DNA of 54,379 nucleotides from JANWHZ01 sp035758575 (GTDB taxonomy: Bacteria; Patescibacteriota; Saccharimonadia; Saccharimonadales; UBA4665): assembly GCA_035758575.1 (NCBI GenBank), contig DASTXH010000013.1, positions 1 through 54,379 on the forward strand, written 5' to 3'. Positions 31,023 to 40,129 of this stretch are shown piece after piece. The notes under the pieces were generated by a model. The model was not told where the DNA came from. It worked only from the letters and a program-made list of their open reading frames with translations, and did no database searches. The first letter of the stretch is position 1. Each line of letters starts with the position of its first letter. Made by a program: the position numbers and the translations under genes.

Positions 31023-31981
31023 GCGATCCCAACTTGCCACAACATAGATCGCAAGAAGCGTCCGAGCAGGCTCCAGGTGAACATAATGAAGAAGTACTAA
31101 ACGCTCTAGGGCAAACGATTCTCATGCATCCTGATGGCATAGAGCTTTCCGTGCAAATCGGATCCCATGTAGAGATAATCAATAGAAGCAGGAGAGGAAG
31201 ATTGAACGATACTCATATTCTTGACGACCGAGTGCGCAAATATGGCAGGATAATAGAATCCGAACGACCCTATCGTCTCTTAAATGAGAGCTGGGGTTTG
31301 CAAGTCGCACAGCAAAGAGGGCTCCATGTGCCTGAGGTGTATAGCTATACCCGAGATACTGACGGTCATGAAACCATTGACATGGAGCTTATACGGGGAA
31401 CACCTCTGGACAGGCTTACGGATAAACAAATCAGGGCTGCTTCTTTGCAACAAGTAGGCCTTCAACTAGCAAAACTCGACAATATATCTGAAGGTTTTGG
31501 TTGGATTAATCCTCATAGTAGGGTGGGAACCTATCAAAGCTGGGGTAGCTATTTACAGGATTATGCAGCTACCTATACAGGTGTACTAACGGAAGCCAAG
31601 CTGATTGAACAGTCTGAGGCAGACAAATTACTGAGCCAAACCTCAAACGCCAATCTTGGCCTAGTTCGGCCATCACTGGTACACAGGGATATAAAATGGG
31701 GGAATCTGATACTTGCCGAAACGCAGGATGTCTTCATCATTGACTGGGAAAACGTAATTCTTGGCGACAGCCTGTACGATCTGGCGATCTTCGGGGTACG
31801 AGAAGGTCATAATGAGCCGTGGCGCAAAATGGCACAAGGACTGGACGCGGATATTAATTCTAAGAAATACGCGTTATATGAAGCGATAGCATTGGTAGGG
31901 ATTGTTGAGTACCACAAAAAGTACGAAACCAATGCAACAGAGAAGGCTGCCCAGTTGAAGGACCTCATCGGCCTGCTTTAA
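31019..31981 (+). CDS. APH/choline-kinase-like phosphotransferase
   Basis: The 320-aa protein carries the kinase-fold Brenner motif LVHRDIKWGNLIL and the metal motif IIDWENVILGDSLYDLA (about 218-255), with an N-lobe containing INRSRRGRLNDTHIL. Such proteins phosphorylate aminoglycosides, choline, sugars or other small molecules. Translation is coupled to the HAD phosphatase (4-nt overlap), so kinase and phosphatase probably act on related sugar compounds of the glycosyltransferase cluster. Resistance function cannot be concluded. Confidence 0.82.
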   Translation: MSDPNLPQHRSQEASEQAPGEHNEEVLNALGQTILMHPDGIELSVQIGSHVEIINRSRRGRLNDTHILDDRVRKYGRIIESERPYRLLNESWGLQVAQQRGLHVPEVYSYTRDTDGHETIDMELIRGTPLDRLTDKQIRAASLQQVGLQLAKLDNISEGFGWINPHSRVGTYQSWGSYLQDYAATYTGVLTEAKLIEQSEADKLLSQTSNANLGLVRPSLVHRDIKWGNLILAETQDVFIIDWENVILGDSLYDLAIFGVREGHNEPWRKMAQGLDADINSKKYALYEAIALVGIVEYHKKYETNATEKAAQLKDLIGLL

Positions 31982-32104
31982 GTCACTACACCAAACCGCC
32001 TTCTGGAGTGTGCTTCACAATAACCTCCACCAGATAGATTTGGCCCCTTTTGGAAGAAGCTCTTGATCAATCTTCTGCTTTAAGAAATGTAATAGGCCAT
32101 AAAC

Positions 32105-32941
32105 CTAAGGTGCAATGTTTCCTTCTCTCGCCAGCCTGCTCAACGCCTCACCGGTCTGCCCCGAGTACATCAACCGTGTTGGCAGTAGACATCCCACCAT
32201 CAGTGATGCACCGGAAGCTGTCCGCAGATCCGAAATCAGCGGCTGCGTGAGCAGTCCTTTGTAATCATACGGTCGTACGCGCTCCGCATGGTGTTGCAAT
32301 GCTACGTAGGCATCTTTTTGAAACGTAAGAATCGTATCGCCATCGTGGAAATATTCGTTGAAGATAGCGAGCACCCTTGCTGCATCATACTGTTCCAGGA
32401 GCGGAAACGCTTCAGCAAACAGCCGTTGCAAGCCAGCGACCCCGTTCCACGGTCCGCCAGGCGGACTTGCCAATGAATAGAACGGCAATATGTAGATATT
32501 AAATGGCGAAACATATTGCCCACTAAACAACCGCGCCATCTTTTCGTGAGGGTCAAGCGTTGCCGGGTCAGCATCAAACTGCAATATACCCGTCCGTTGC
32601 AACACATTCCAGAAGCGATGGTAGCGTTTGCCACTTGCCTCATACGCGTACATGGCTTCAAGCGCAATAGATTCTGGGGCAGGGTTGCCAAGTACGAATG
32701 CCAGACTTCGTTTGTTCGGGTCTGGATGCTGAGGTACGTATGATTCGGAGAGATACGATAGTGCTCCGTTCTCCACGGATAATATCTTTGATAGGTTCTC
32801 ATCCGATTGGACGAAGCTTTCTAGACGATCTAGAAAGGCGGCGTAACGGGCTTGGTCAGAGTAAAGTTGCGTGAGAGGTAATGAATGGTGGTCGATAAGG
32901 TCAAAGGCGTACTCTTGGTCTCTGCTTTGGAATTCACTCAT
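32105..32941 (-). CDS. Protein of unknown function, weakly uracil-DNA-glycosylase-like
   Basis: The 278-aa protein has no certain family. The segment FVLGNPAPES, followed 18 residues later by HRFWNVLQRTGIL, recalls the GxNPxxx...HRFWxxL pattern of the uracil-DNA glycosylase superfamily; IYILPFYSLASPPGG follows. The later catalytic motifs of UDG are not evident. It stands alone between the kinase gene and the coupling ATPase. An enzyme acting on DNA bases would suit a mobile element, but the match is tentative. Confidence 0.4.
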   Translation of the reverse strand: MSEFQSRDQEYAFDLIDHHSLPLTQLYSDQARYAAFLDRLESFVQSDENLSKILSVENGALSYLSESYVPQHPDPNKRSLAFVLGNPAPESIALEAMYAYEASGKRYHRFWNVLQRTGILQFDADPATLDPHEKMARLFSGQYVSPFNIYILPFYSLASPPGGPWNGVAGLQRLFAEAFPLLEQYDAARVLAIFNEYFHDGDTILTFQKDAYVALQHHAERVRPYDYKGLLTQPLISDLRTASGASLMVGCLLPTRLMYSGQTGEALSRLAREGNIAP

Positions 32942-33059
32942 TTTCTTATCTCTTTTTTAGGTATATTTTCACAATCACGCGAATAACTATTGATACGTTG
33001 TCATGATGACACAATGCATGTACCTAGGACAATAATGCTTGCTTTTGCATTGTTATATC

Positions 33060-35835
33060 CTACCCCTCAACCGGCTCATTCGGTACGCTTTTACCCTCAG
33101 AGTCCTTCACTTCTCCCTTATCACCACCCTTACCCGTCCCTTTCCTCTGTCTTTTAACGGGCTCCGGCGCAAACAGTTGCTCCATATATACTTCAACCCC
33201 CTTGAGCGGCGTACCATATCGTGCCCGGCTCTGTCCAATCACCTCTTTGCTCGTATCGTCAGATGCTTCCACCTCCAGTGGTACGGTAGTCCCCGAAAAT
33301 GCGTCTTCACTTTCGTCGCTCGTTGTCTTCATATAGAAATGGTATGGTGCCAAGTTCACAATGTCTCCTGCCTCCACTTCCGGCTTAATGTACGGCAAGA
33401 TGAATACCTCGTCTTCCGGACTTGCCTTCAGGCATATCATGGTCGCTGCGTTCCCGGCCACGATCTTCACAATACTTTTATCCTCAATCTGCGCAATATT
33501 CTGATGCGACACGATAAGTGAAATGCGGAATTTCCGTCCTTCACTGACGATCTCTGAGAACCGTGGCGTGGCAAAATTTTGGAATTCATCGACGTAGACA
33601 AAAGAAATCGCGCCGTTGCCGCTCTGGAATCTTGACCCGCTGGTACGCAGCCATCCAGATTAGGGAGGTCAGCATAGTCCCGAAGAAGAGACTCTGGTCT
33701 TCACCGATGTCTCCTTTGGAGAGATTGACGAGCAATATCTTGCCTTTATTAATGACGTCTGTAATATGGACCGTGCTCGTTTCCTGGAGCAAGATATGTC
33801 GTGACATTTTCGCCGTTATGAAACGCCCTAAGCGATGCGTGAGTGGCGCAGTGGCATTTGACAGCTGCATGCTACCGAGTAATTTGAACTCTTTATCCCA
33901 GAATTGTTTCAGTACCGGATCTTTAAGTGTTTTAGCCACTTTGCGCTGGTAAGACCTATCCGTCAGCAACCGCTGCAAGGTATATAAATTCGGGTTTGGC
34001 TGCTGCAGGGCAGTCAGAGTGGCATTCCGTAGAATATGCTCCATGCGTGGTCCCCATTGATTATCATCAGCCAGTTTCTTGAAAACTGACAAAACCATGC
34101 TCGTGATTGCTTCCTGCCGCTTGGTATCGCTTTCGAACTCGATGCCGGGGTCGAGGATGTTCAGGCCAATCGGAAAATCTTCATCTGAGGGGTCAAACAC
34201 GACGACGTCGTTTCGGCGGTGCTCAGGGACTATAGCCAGCAATTCACGGAACAAATCACCATGTGGATCAAAGACGGCCATGCCCTTGCCACTCACCATG
34301 TCCTGATAGATAGAGCCTTTCAATAAGGTAGTTTTACCTGTTCCAGTTTTCCCGATAATATACGTATGCTTCTGGCGTTGCTTCAGTGTCATACCGATTG
34401 GCACCATATCGCCACCGTGCGTATTGACACCGACTACCACGTCAAGCTCTGCGTTGCTGCGCCTGATAGATAATGGAGCAGCCAATTCACGACTCCGACT
34501 CTTCACCAGGCCTTCAGTTTTCGTGAGATCAGTGTTTGGGAAATGGTAGAGGTCAGACAGCTCAGAACTGGACAGGATGGTCTGCTGGCTCAAATGATGC
34601 GGGGAGAGCATACGACTCCTGAAAGCTGCAAGCCGTTTGTCTCTCGGAGCAAGCACCGGTACAGACGGCCGAGTACCGAATGATTGGTATGTGCTATTAA
34701 ACGGCCGGAGCGCCTCGACGAGCGCGTTCGTACGCGACCAACGCACCTTGCTTTCAGGAGAAGATACGAGTAATCGTATCGTAACCTCAAATAGCTGCTG
34801 ATCGAGCTTACCCTTTATGAGTCGAGCCATCTCCAGATCGTATGGATCATCCGTACGGCGCTTGTCTGTACGACTACCGGAAGACCCGTGGTTGCTCAGG
34901 AGAATGGAGCCAATGACGCCGCCGGCCACCACAAACAGTTTGGCCATCGCGCCGACAAACCACACCGGTGGGTACCAGAGTAACCATAATGCGTAGCCGG
35001 TCGGCGTCCGTTGCGGCTTGATCTGCGATCGTACTTCTTGCCCCAGGGCAATCCTGCTTTCTATATGCTGCTGTCTGCGTATGACCCGGTGGTGCGTGTT
35101 GCTAAACACCGGTACAGCGACTACCTGGAGCGCAACCAGCTCATCCGGCTGTAACTTTGTCATGTGCCCGGTAAGAAACGCCATAGGCTCATGTTCTTCA
35201 AGCGCCTTGTGATCCTTGAGCGGGAGGATAAAGTCACCGGTTAGGCATAACTCGACGACATGCGTATCGGGAACAGGAACGGTATTTGCATAGTCATCAA
35301 TTTGCCGCACCTTCATGCCTGGTAGGAATGACCGTAGGTTTTGCCGTACGACCTCAGCTTCACGAAGCGGAATCATGAGGATATAGCGTATACCGTCGTC
35401 ATTCGTACCGACCAGTTCCAGCGAGTACGGTCTCTTGCGGGCAGCCAGCCGATCCCAGAAGCCATAGTACTTCACCAAGCCACACAAAAGTATGTGGAGC
35501 TGTTCAGTCGCAAATGCCGATTTCGCGGTCTGAGCTGGAAATATCAGCTCAAGAAAGGCCTGCGGGATCTCTTTCTGTCCGACGCCACATCTACGCAAAG
35601 TGGCACGAAACAACCACGGTACGTTTCGAAAGAAGGTGTATGTGCCGCAGGCAACTACGTATAGACCTACCAGCTCGGCGGCAAGGATGCCTAGAACAAA
35701 TGCAAGCGTCTGCCAACTGTTGAAGTTATGACGGACAGTGTATCGAGCGGGGCCATTTAAAGCGATATCAAGGAAATGCTGTAAGGCACTCAATGAAAGA
35801 TGGGGCATCGACAATAACCTAGAGTCCTTCTCCAC
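33060..35835 (-). pseudogene. Type IV coupling/DNA-translocation ATPase, split by a one-base frameshift
   Basis: Two frames form one protein of about 924 aa. The upstream frame has N-terminal membrane segments (about 45-70), a mixed domain, further hydrophobic stretches (about 288-310) and Walker A YIIGKTGTGKTTLL (about 491-505). It stops early just after QRRDFF. The other frame continues with FVYVDEFQNFATPRFSEIV (Walker B, DE) and IVSHQNIAQIED, then a C-terminal domain. Removing one base from the AAAA run at 33600-33603 (TTTT on the coding strand) restores the reading. The family (VirD4/TraG/TraD-like) drives DNA through type IV channels. It may be a true mutation, a sequencing error or programmed slippage. 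Confidence 0.85.
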
Positions 35836-36013
35836 CCTGCGTATCTAGAGATAATCGTATCAGATTGGTACACGGACGAACAGCCAGACCTGCATAAAGT
35901 TGCAACATACGCCATCTTCAAGCATACTATTCCTGAAGACAGACGGGGGAGCCGTGCGACAACGAACCATTGGGTATAACCAATACAGTTACCGACCACC
36001 ATACCTCAAAGAT

Positions 36014-37294
36014 ATGGATAAGGAACATGATCCTGAGTATGTAAACACCCCGGCAATGCATACCGGGTTCTCAGATATGAGTGGCCCGCCACCCGAAGAC
36101 CGACAACTCACCCGCCTCATACATAAGTTCCACAAAGGCAAAATTGCCTGCCGCAAGGGAATTGTCGCCATGTTCTGGATCAGACCATATACCGACTACC
36201 GACCGCATCTCACCGAAAACTTCAAAGAGTACATCCAAGCCATGCACCGTTTCGGCCACGACTATCGCAAAGGTCCGATACCTATCGTTCTCTACGAGCA
36301 CAACGGCCAGCTCATTATGAGCGCCGACTACAAGACGTATTACTATCACCGAGAAAACGAATCCTGGACGGTACCAGTACTTATCCTCGGCGATTTTACC
36401 GAACGTGACTTTTGCCACGGCATCGGCGAACCCTTCAAAGTGGATTCGCTCAATCTCATCAACCGTGACGAGCTCATGGATTCCAATACCCGACGTATCG
36501 CGCTTCTGTTGCGCAATGAACCGCTACGCATTGAGACCAAAGAACAACGCGAAGCGGTCAACAAAAAAGACTTCGACGATGCCATGAAAGCGCTGGTGCC
36601 TTATGAACCCGACTGGGCCAAAACCATGAACAAGCGCGGTGAAGATCCCAATTTGGTACTGACGCCAGCGCTGCATACAGGCCACTTCTTTGACACGACA
36701 CCACCTGAAGATGAACGTTATACCGAACTCGTCACGCGGGCACAGACCGGTACGCTCGGCTGTCAGCTTGCAACCATCGCACTCGCCATGATGCGACCGT
36801 ATTCGGATTACCGCCCAAATATATCCGGCGAACTCCGAAATGAATTCGAAGCTCGCGATGACAGTGCCGACGCTCTACGCATTACCGTATACGAATATGA
36901 ACCTGGCCACTTTATAGTGAGCGGTGACGATGAGAACATTGCAATATATATGCTCTACCGCGAAAAACAGCTACTGGATGCCTGGTGCAACATTGTCGGA
37001 CCGTATACCAAAACATGGGCCGTCGGCGAAATAGATAAGCCGTTCCGACTCGTACTGTCACCCCAAGCAGGCTACGATCCCGAGCAGACGATAAAACAGA
37101 CCGGTAAACGACTCCGCACACTCATGCGCGAAAAGAAGATGTACCTTGATGAACTCTCCAGAAAGACGGGTATAGACCCCGACGAACTGCATCACCTGAT
37201 TGACGAATATAGCCCCAAAGCACCAAGTATCGAACAGCTTGAGTGCATCGCACGGGTACTAGAAGTGCAAGCGGCAGACATTTTGCCATTTTAA
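36014..37294 (+). CDS. Internally duplicated protein with C-terminal XRE-type HTH
   Basis: The 426-aa protein contains two related ~190-residue units. Unit 1 begins MDKEHDPEYVNTPAMHTG with IRPYTDYRPHLTENFKEYI; unit 2 begins MNKRGEDPNLVLTPALHTG with MRPYSDYRPNISGELRNEF. Both have a hydrophobic strand plus VLYEHNGQLIMSAD or VYEYEPGHFIVSGD. The last 60 residues are an HTH (TGKRLRTLMREKKMYLDELS, ending VLEVQAADILPF). The repeat match fixes the start at 36014 rather than the upstream TTG at 35900. Family unknown; probably a ligand-sensing regulator of the element. Confidence 0.65.
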   Translation: MDKEHDPEYVNTPAMHTGFSDMSGPPPEDRQLTRLIHKFHKGKIACRKGIVAMFWIRPYTDYRPHLTENFKEYIQAMHRFGHDYRKGPIPIVLYEHNGQLIMSADYKTYYYHRENESWTVPVLILGDFTERDFCHGIGEPFKVDSLNLINRDELMDSNTRRIALLLRNEPLRIETKEQREAVNKKDFDDAMKALVPYEPDWAKTMNKRGEDPNLVLTPALHTGHFFDTTPPEDERYTELVTRAQTGTLGCQLATIALAMMRPYSDYRPNISGELRNEFEARDDSADALRITVYEYEPGHFIVSGDDENIAIYMLYREKQLLDAWCNIVGPYTKTWAVGEIDKPFRLVLSPQAGYDPEQTIKQTGKRLRTLMREKKMYLDELSRKTGIDPDELHHLIDEYSPKAPSIEQLECIARVLEVQAADILPF

Positions 37295-37360
37295 GGTCAA
37301 CCATAATTACTACTCATGCAATTTATGGTCTGCTCTTACCAGATATGTTAGTATCCATAT

Positions 37361-37576
37361 ATGGCTACCGAACATGAGATGATGCGCAAAAAGCTGGGAG
37401 AAAAATTCCGCAATATCCGTGAAGCTGCACACCTGACCCAAAAGGAAGTGGCTGACCTTGCGAATGTGCACGTCAACTATTACGCCCGCATTGAACGAGG
37501 CGAAGAGAACCCGACCTACGATAAGCTACAGGATATAAAAAAAGCACTGAAAATAAAGTCGTTGGACTTGCTATAA
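37361..37576 (+). CDS. XRE-family transcriptional regulator
   Basis: The 71-aa protein is a minimal HTH: KFRNIREAAHLTQKEVADLA, VHVNYYARIERGEENP, ending KIKSLDLL. It resembles the XRE protein at 16156-16365 in plan. TAGTAT (37349-37354) is 6 nt before the ATG, indicating a leaderless mRNA. It is the last gene before the presumed right end of the mobile region. Confidence 0.85.
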   Translation: MATEHEMMRKKLGEKFRNIREAAHLTQKEVADLANVHVNYYARIERGEENPTYDKLQDIKKALKIKSLDLL

Positions 37577-37691
37577 GGCAGGATGAGCGCTGTCTTCTTC
37601 CTGTAGTGCAACTCGTAACTGATCGATCCAGGCCAAAAGGTGTTCGAAAGAAAGTGTACCCGGGGTACCAGCTTAAATCCACAGATAGAGA

Positions 37692-37721
37692 AATGTTCCA
37701 GAATATATTTTCTGGAACATT
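37692..37721. terminator. 11-bp hairpin near the presumed right element end
   Basis: Perfect arms AATGTTCCAGA (37692-37702) and TCTGGAACATT (37711-37721) with an 8-nt loop, followed by a T-rich stretch (CTTATTTCC). It may be a terminator. It sits just right of the tRNA-end-like CCCGGGGTACCAG. Confidence 0.5.
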
Positions 37722-37803
37722 CTTATTTCCTTTGCTCTGTGATTTGGGTTCACATCCATAGGAGCCCCTCTCAATCCGACCTGATCTCGACCAATGTTAT
37801 ACT

Positions 37804-38250
37804 TTATCCGCCCAAACTAGCTAAGGGTATCCCCGTCGCATCGCAGTAAGTCTGCAACCTTGCTTCAATAGCATCCTCAAGTTCTGGACGACGCTTTTCA
37901 GGCGGTAGCTCACGAAGATGTCGCAAGTTTTCGAGGTGATATCGGACAGCCGTCGGCCTGCGTAGTGGCATATTCCTGATGTCATCGGGTGTGACAGGTG
38001 GAAGCGTTTGAAGCTGATCGCTCACGCCTGCAGCGGCGGCATTACACATTGTCCGAATGCATTTTTCGCACTTACCGCAATTGTACACTTCAAGATTTTC
38101 GACACAGACGCGCATGAAGCGCATCGCATCATGAAGGTCATAGCCTAGATTCGCTGTGATTGGCAAGAATGCCGGAATAAGGGCCGGATTTGCCGCAAGC
38201 AATAGAGACGTTGCTGGACACTGCAACCGTGCCCACTCTGTCCGATCCAT
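37804..38250 (-). pseudogene. C-terminal fragment of a CGKCEKC-type protein
   Basis: The 148-aa frame contains VCVENLEVYNCGKCEKCIRTM, a Cys-cluster tail seen at the C-terminus of larger ATP-grasp/PP-loop or sugar-modifying proteins, but everything upstream is missing. The preceding sequence does not continue the protein in any frame. It is probably a gene remnant beside the element boundary. A short intact gene cannot be excluded. Confidence 0.45.
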
Positions 38251-38371
38251 GATCTAGCGTAAATGAAACGGTCGTCTCGTCAATTTGCGATATGTCACCG
38301 GTCACGTGGCTATGTGCATTTACCACAAGCCAAGGTTACGTATACTAAATACTACAAACATAAGCTTAGCT

Positions 38372-38377
38372 TATCAT
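38372..38377 (+). promoter_or_regulatory. -10 box deciding the start of the ASCH-like gene
   Basis: TATCAT is 6 nt before ATG 38384. It sets the start there and not at the upstream in-frame codon at 38285. Confidence 0.55.
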
Positions 38378-38383
38378 ACAGGT

Positions 38384-38833
38384 ATGAATCACTTAGTCAT
38401 CTATAATAAAAAATTATTTGCAAGAGATTATATCAACTTGATGCTCACGGGTAATAAGGTACTTGGCAGTAAATTTACGTCTAGAAGAACCGCACCATAT
38501 CAAAAACTAAAGAGTGGGGACTACCTGTATCTGAAAGAGTCGTCCGGGCCAGTACTTGGACGTGTCCGCGCAAAAGTTGTCATCAGTAAAGAAATCGTCA
38601 ACCCAGAAGAAATAATGGAGTTCCTGACAAAGTATCGCCAAGATATCGGTATAAACAGTGACGAGAGCCTTATGAATATATGGAGGCGAAACTCGAACAA
38701 ACGTTATCTTTGCTACTGGACGGTGGAATCGCCCGAAGTAGTGCAGTGTCCTGTGTTTATACACAAAAGAGACAGACGGACCTGGGTAGTCGGCTTTGAG
38801 CCAAGCGAAGAACTTCTGGCTGCCTTTTTATAA
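38384..38833 (+). CDS. ASCH/PUA-like domain protein
   Basis: The 149-aa protein begins LVIYNKKLFARDYINLMLTG, followed by KFTSRRTAPYQKLKSGDYLYLKES and GPVLGRVRAKVV. This is the pattern of ASCH domains: a Lys/Arg-rich strand, then GDxxxLK and a strand with Gly-x-Val/Ile. These beta-barrels bind RNA or modified nucleosides. The rest (ESLMNIWRRNSNKRYLCYWT) may bind ligand. It stands alone right of the mobile region. The family call is tentative. Confidence 0.6.
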   Translation: MNHLVIYNKKLFARDYINLMLTGNKVLGSKFTSRRTAPYQKLKSGDYLYLKESSGPVLGRVRAKVVISKEIVNPEEIMEFLTKYRQDIGINSDESLMNIWRRNSNKRYLCYWTVESPEVVQCPVFIHKRDRRTWVVGFEPSEELLAAFL

Positions 38834-39281
38834 GTCACGTGACACCATCATGCCCCCCAGTTCCGTGAACGGTGTAAATCTAGGCGGACGAAGAGGAACA
38901 AACAGCTCGAATACGGGTAGGAGTGGCTAAACCGAGTCAATAACCGTACCTGTCTCATCCTCCTTCCGACGTTTCGTAACAAGTTCCCAGACCTTTTCAC
39001 CGTCTATTTCGCGTTCAGCAAACGAATGACGCCACTCTTTAATAAGCGACCCAATACGACCGCTGAAGTCGCTGGTATTTATTTGGGGTTCAGGTGAGCG
39101 CCGCAGCACCCAATAGCATCAGCAAGCCCCGACCAGCTACCAGTATTCGTTGTATTTTTGTATTCAGTGGCTTAAAAGCCCGCTATAACTCTACCTCTGT
39201 TATCATAGCACAAAACAGATGAAATATCAACGCTTGTATCTGTTATTTACATACCGTAAGCTTGGCGCTGAGAGGAATACT
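38834..39281. other. Gene-poor stretch
   Basis: These 448 nt hold a perfect 10-bp palindrome GTCACGTGAC (38834-38843) directly after the ASCH-like gene and one doubtful minus-strand frame (38927-39109). An AGAGGA ribosome site lies at the right edge. Nothing else is seen; it may be decayed coding sequence. Confidence 0.5.
38927..39109 (-). CDS. Doubtful 60-aa ORF, possible gene fragment
   Basis: The frame encodes SGRIGSLIKEWRHSFAEREI and GEKVWELVTKRRKEDET, which is protein-like in composition, but it has no clear ribosome site, -10 box or relatives that I recognise. It may be the remnant of a larger gene. Kept only because the surrounding 448 nt have no better candidate. Confidence 0.2.
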   Translation of the reverse strand: MLRRSPEPQINTSDFSGRIGSLIKEWRHSFAEREIDGEKVWELVTKRRKEDETGTVIDSV

Positions 39282-39698
39282 ATGAGCCGAAAAGTAGCAC
39301 AATTTTTTCAAGAATTTCAACAGGCCAGCAAAGATTTTGACGCCGAGCGCAGCGGACGTCAATTTGCCGAGGTCTTTCTGCACAGCGACCCCGAAACCGT
39401 CCAGGCCGTAAAACGTGAAGATTTTATAAAAGCTTTGCCGCTACGCAAAGCGTTTTTCGGCAAGCTTGGGTTGCAGCAAACAACTATGCAGATCATCCAG
39501 GAGGTCGACATGGGAGCGCACATCCTGGTCCGTGCAACCGTAGACATGACATTTGAAAAAAACGGCACACCTGTGCGCATCCATCAGACCGCCAGCTATA
39601 TTTTAAAAGAGAACGGCGAAAGCTACGTCATTATAGCCTATATCAATGACCAGCTACTACAGGCACTACTTGCAGAGCATGGCCTAACACCCGCATAG
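39282..39698 (+). CDS. NTF2/SnoaL-like protein
   Basis: The 138-aa protein has the cone-shaped fold pattern of NTF2-like proteins: N-terminal helices (KVAQFFQEFQQASKDFDAER, FAEVFL), then curved strands (MQIIQEVDMGAHILVRATVD, RIHQTASYILKENGESYVII). No catalytic residues for a named enzyme are evident. AGAGGA 6 nt before ATG 39282 fixes the start, downstream of a longer in-frame opening at 39219. A GC hairpin after the gene may end the transcript. Confidence 0.65.
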   Translation: MSRKVAQFFQEFQQASKDFDAERSGRQFAEVFLHSDPETVQAVKREDFIKALPLRKAFFGKLGLQQTTMQIIQEVDMGAHILVRATVDMTFEKNGTPVRIHQTASYILKENGESYVIIAYINDQLLQALLAEHGLTPA

Positions 39699-39751
39699 CA
39701 ATGTGAGTGCACCCCTAGTCTGCCCGCGAGTGGGGTTATGCCAAGCAGCGT

Positions 39752-40069
39752 CTAAACCTTCTTTGGCCGTCCAGACTTTCTACTGAGTACCCAGGCGATG
39801 GACGGGCTGATCTTTTTATCGGGTCGGTGGATGCAGCCTATCCAGCAACATGGGCGGCGCATGCCGTCCTTCAGCTCTGAGACCACCCGCTTGACATGTT
39901 CATCGCGCGTCTTTTGTTGCTTTACGGTGATTGTCCAGCAGATCCACTCGTTGCGGGCGAGCGGGGTGATATCCTCCCATAACCGTAACGCCTTTGCGTC
40001 GGCTGCAAGCGCCTTTCGCATGTCCACCGGTAGCTCGTGAACCGTGCCACCTGAAATTTTTGATGCCAT
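39752..40069 (-). CDS. YdeI/OmdA-like (bacteriocin-protection family) protein
   Basis: The 105-aa protein matches the short YdeI-like family: HELPVDMRKALAADAKALRLWEDITP followed by ARNEWICWTITVKQQKTRDEHVKRVV and an end rich in Lys/Arg (SRKSGRPKKV). The role in the family is poorly known (envelope stress or bacteriocin protection). TAGAAT (40076-40081) lies 6 nt before the ATG, so it is probably leaderless. It is divergent from the deaminase gene across 60 nt. Confidence 0.8.
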   Translation of the reverse strand: MASKISGGTVHELPVDMRKALAADAKALRLWEDITPLARNEWICWTITVKQQKTRDEHVKRVVSELKDGMRRPCCWIGCIHRPDKKISPSIAWVLSRKSGRPKKV

Positions 40070-40129
40070 ACTCCCATTCTAATACATTCCTAAAACGATC
40101 CTTGCCCGGGCACCTGCTACAATGGTGCG

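Larger units (their letters stand above)
12760..37680. mobile_element. Probable integrated mobile region (integrative/mobilizable element, possibly composite)
   Basis: The left limit is tRNA-Arg(CCG) with a serine recombinase reading into it. Inside are a second serine recombinase, a replication-relaxation family protein, XRE regulators and a type IV coupling ATPase, all typical of integrative elements, plus cargo. By eye the content is less GC-rich than the flanks. The right limit is uncertain: after the last XRE gene a short CCCGGGGTACCAG (37660-37672) resembles the tRNA end CCCGGGCGTACCAG with one base missing, followed by a hairpin. No VirB4/VirB6-like channel genes are seen, so it would be mobilizable or decayed. 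The second recombinase could define a separate nested element ending near 20.1 kb. Confidence 0.5.

Noticed and set aside
31019..31981. Aminoglycoside resistance gene
   Set aside because: Only the generic APH/choline-kinase motifs are present; context is sugar metabolism, so resistance is not supported.
33563..33952. 129-aa plus-strand ORF over the frameshift
   Set aside because: Antisense of the coupling ATPase; the minus-strand frames rebuild a conserved protein.
38138..38326. 62-aa ORF as N-terminal part of the CGKCEKC fragment
   Set aside because: It overlaps the fragment in another frame and does not supply a continuous, recognisable N-terminal domain.
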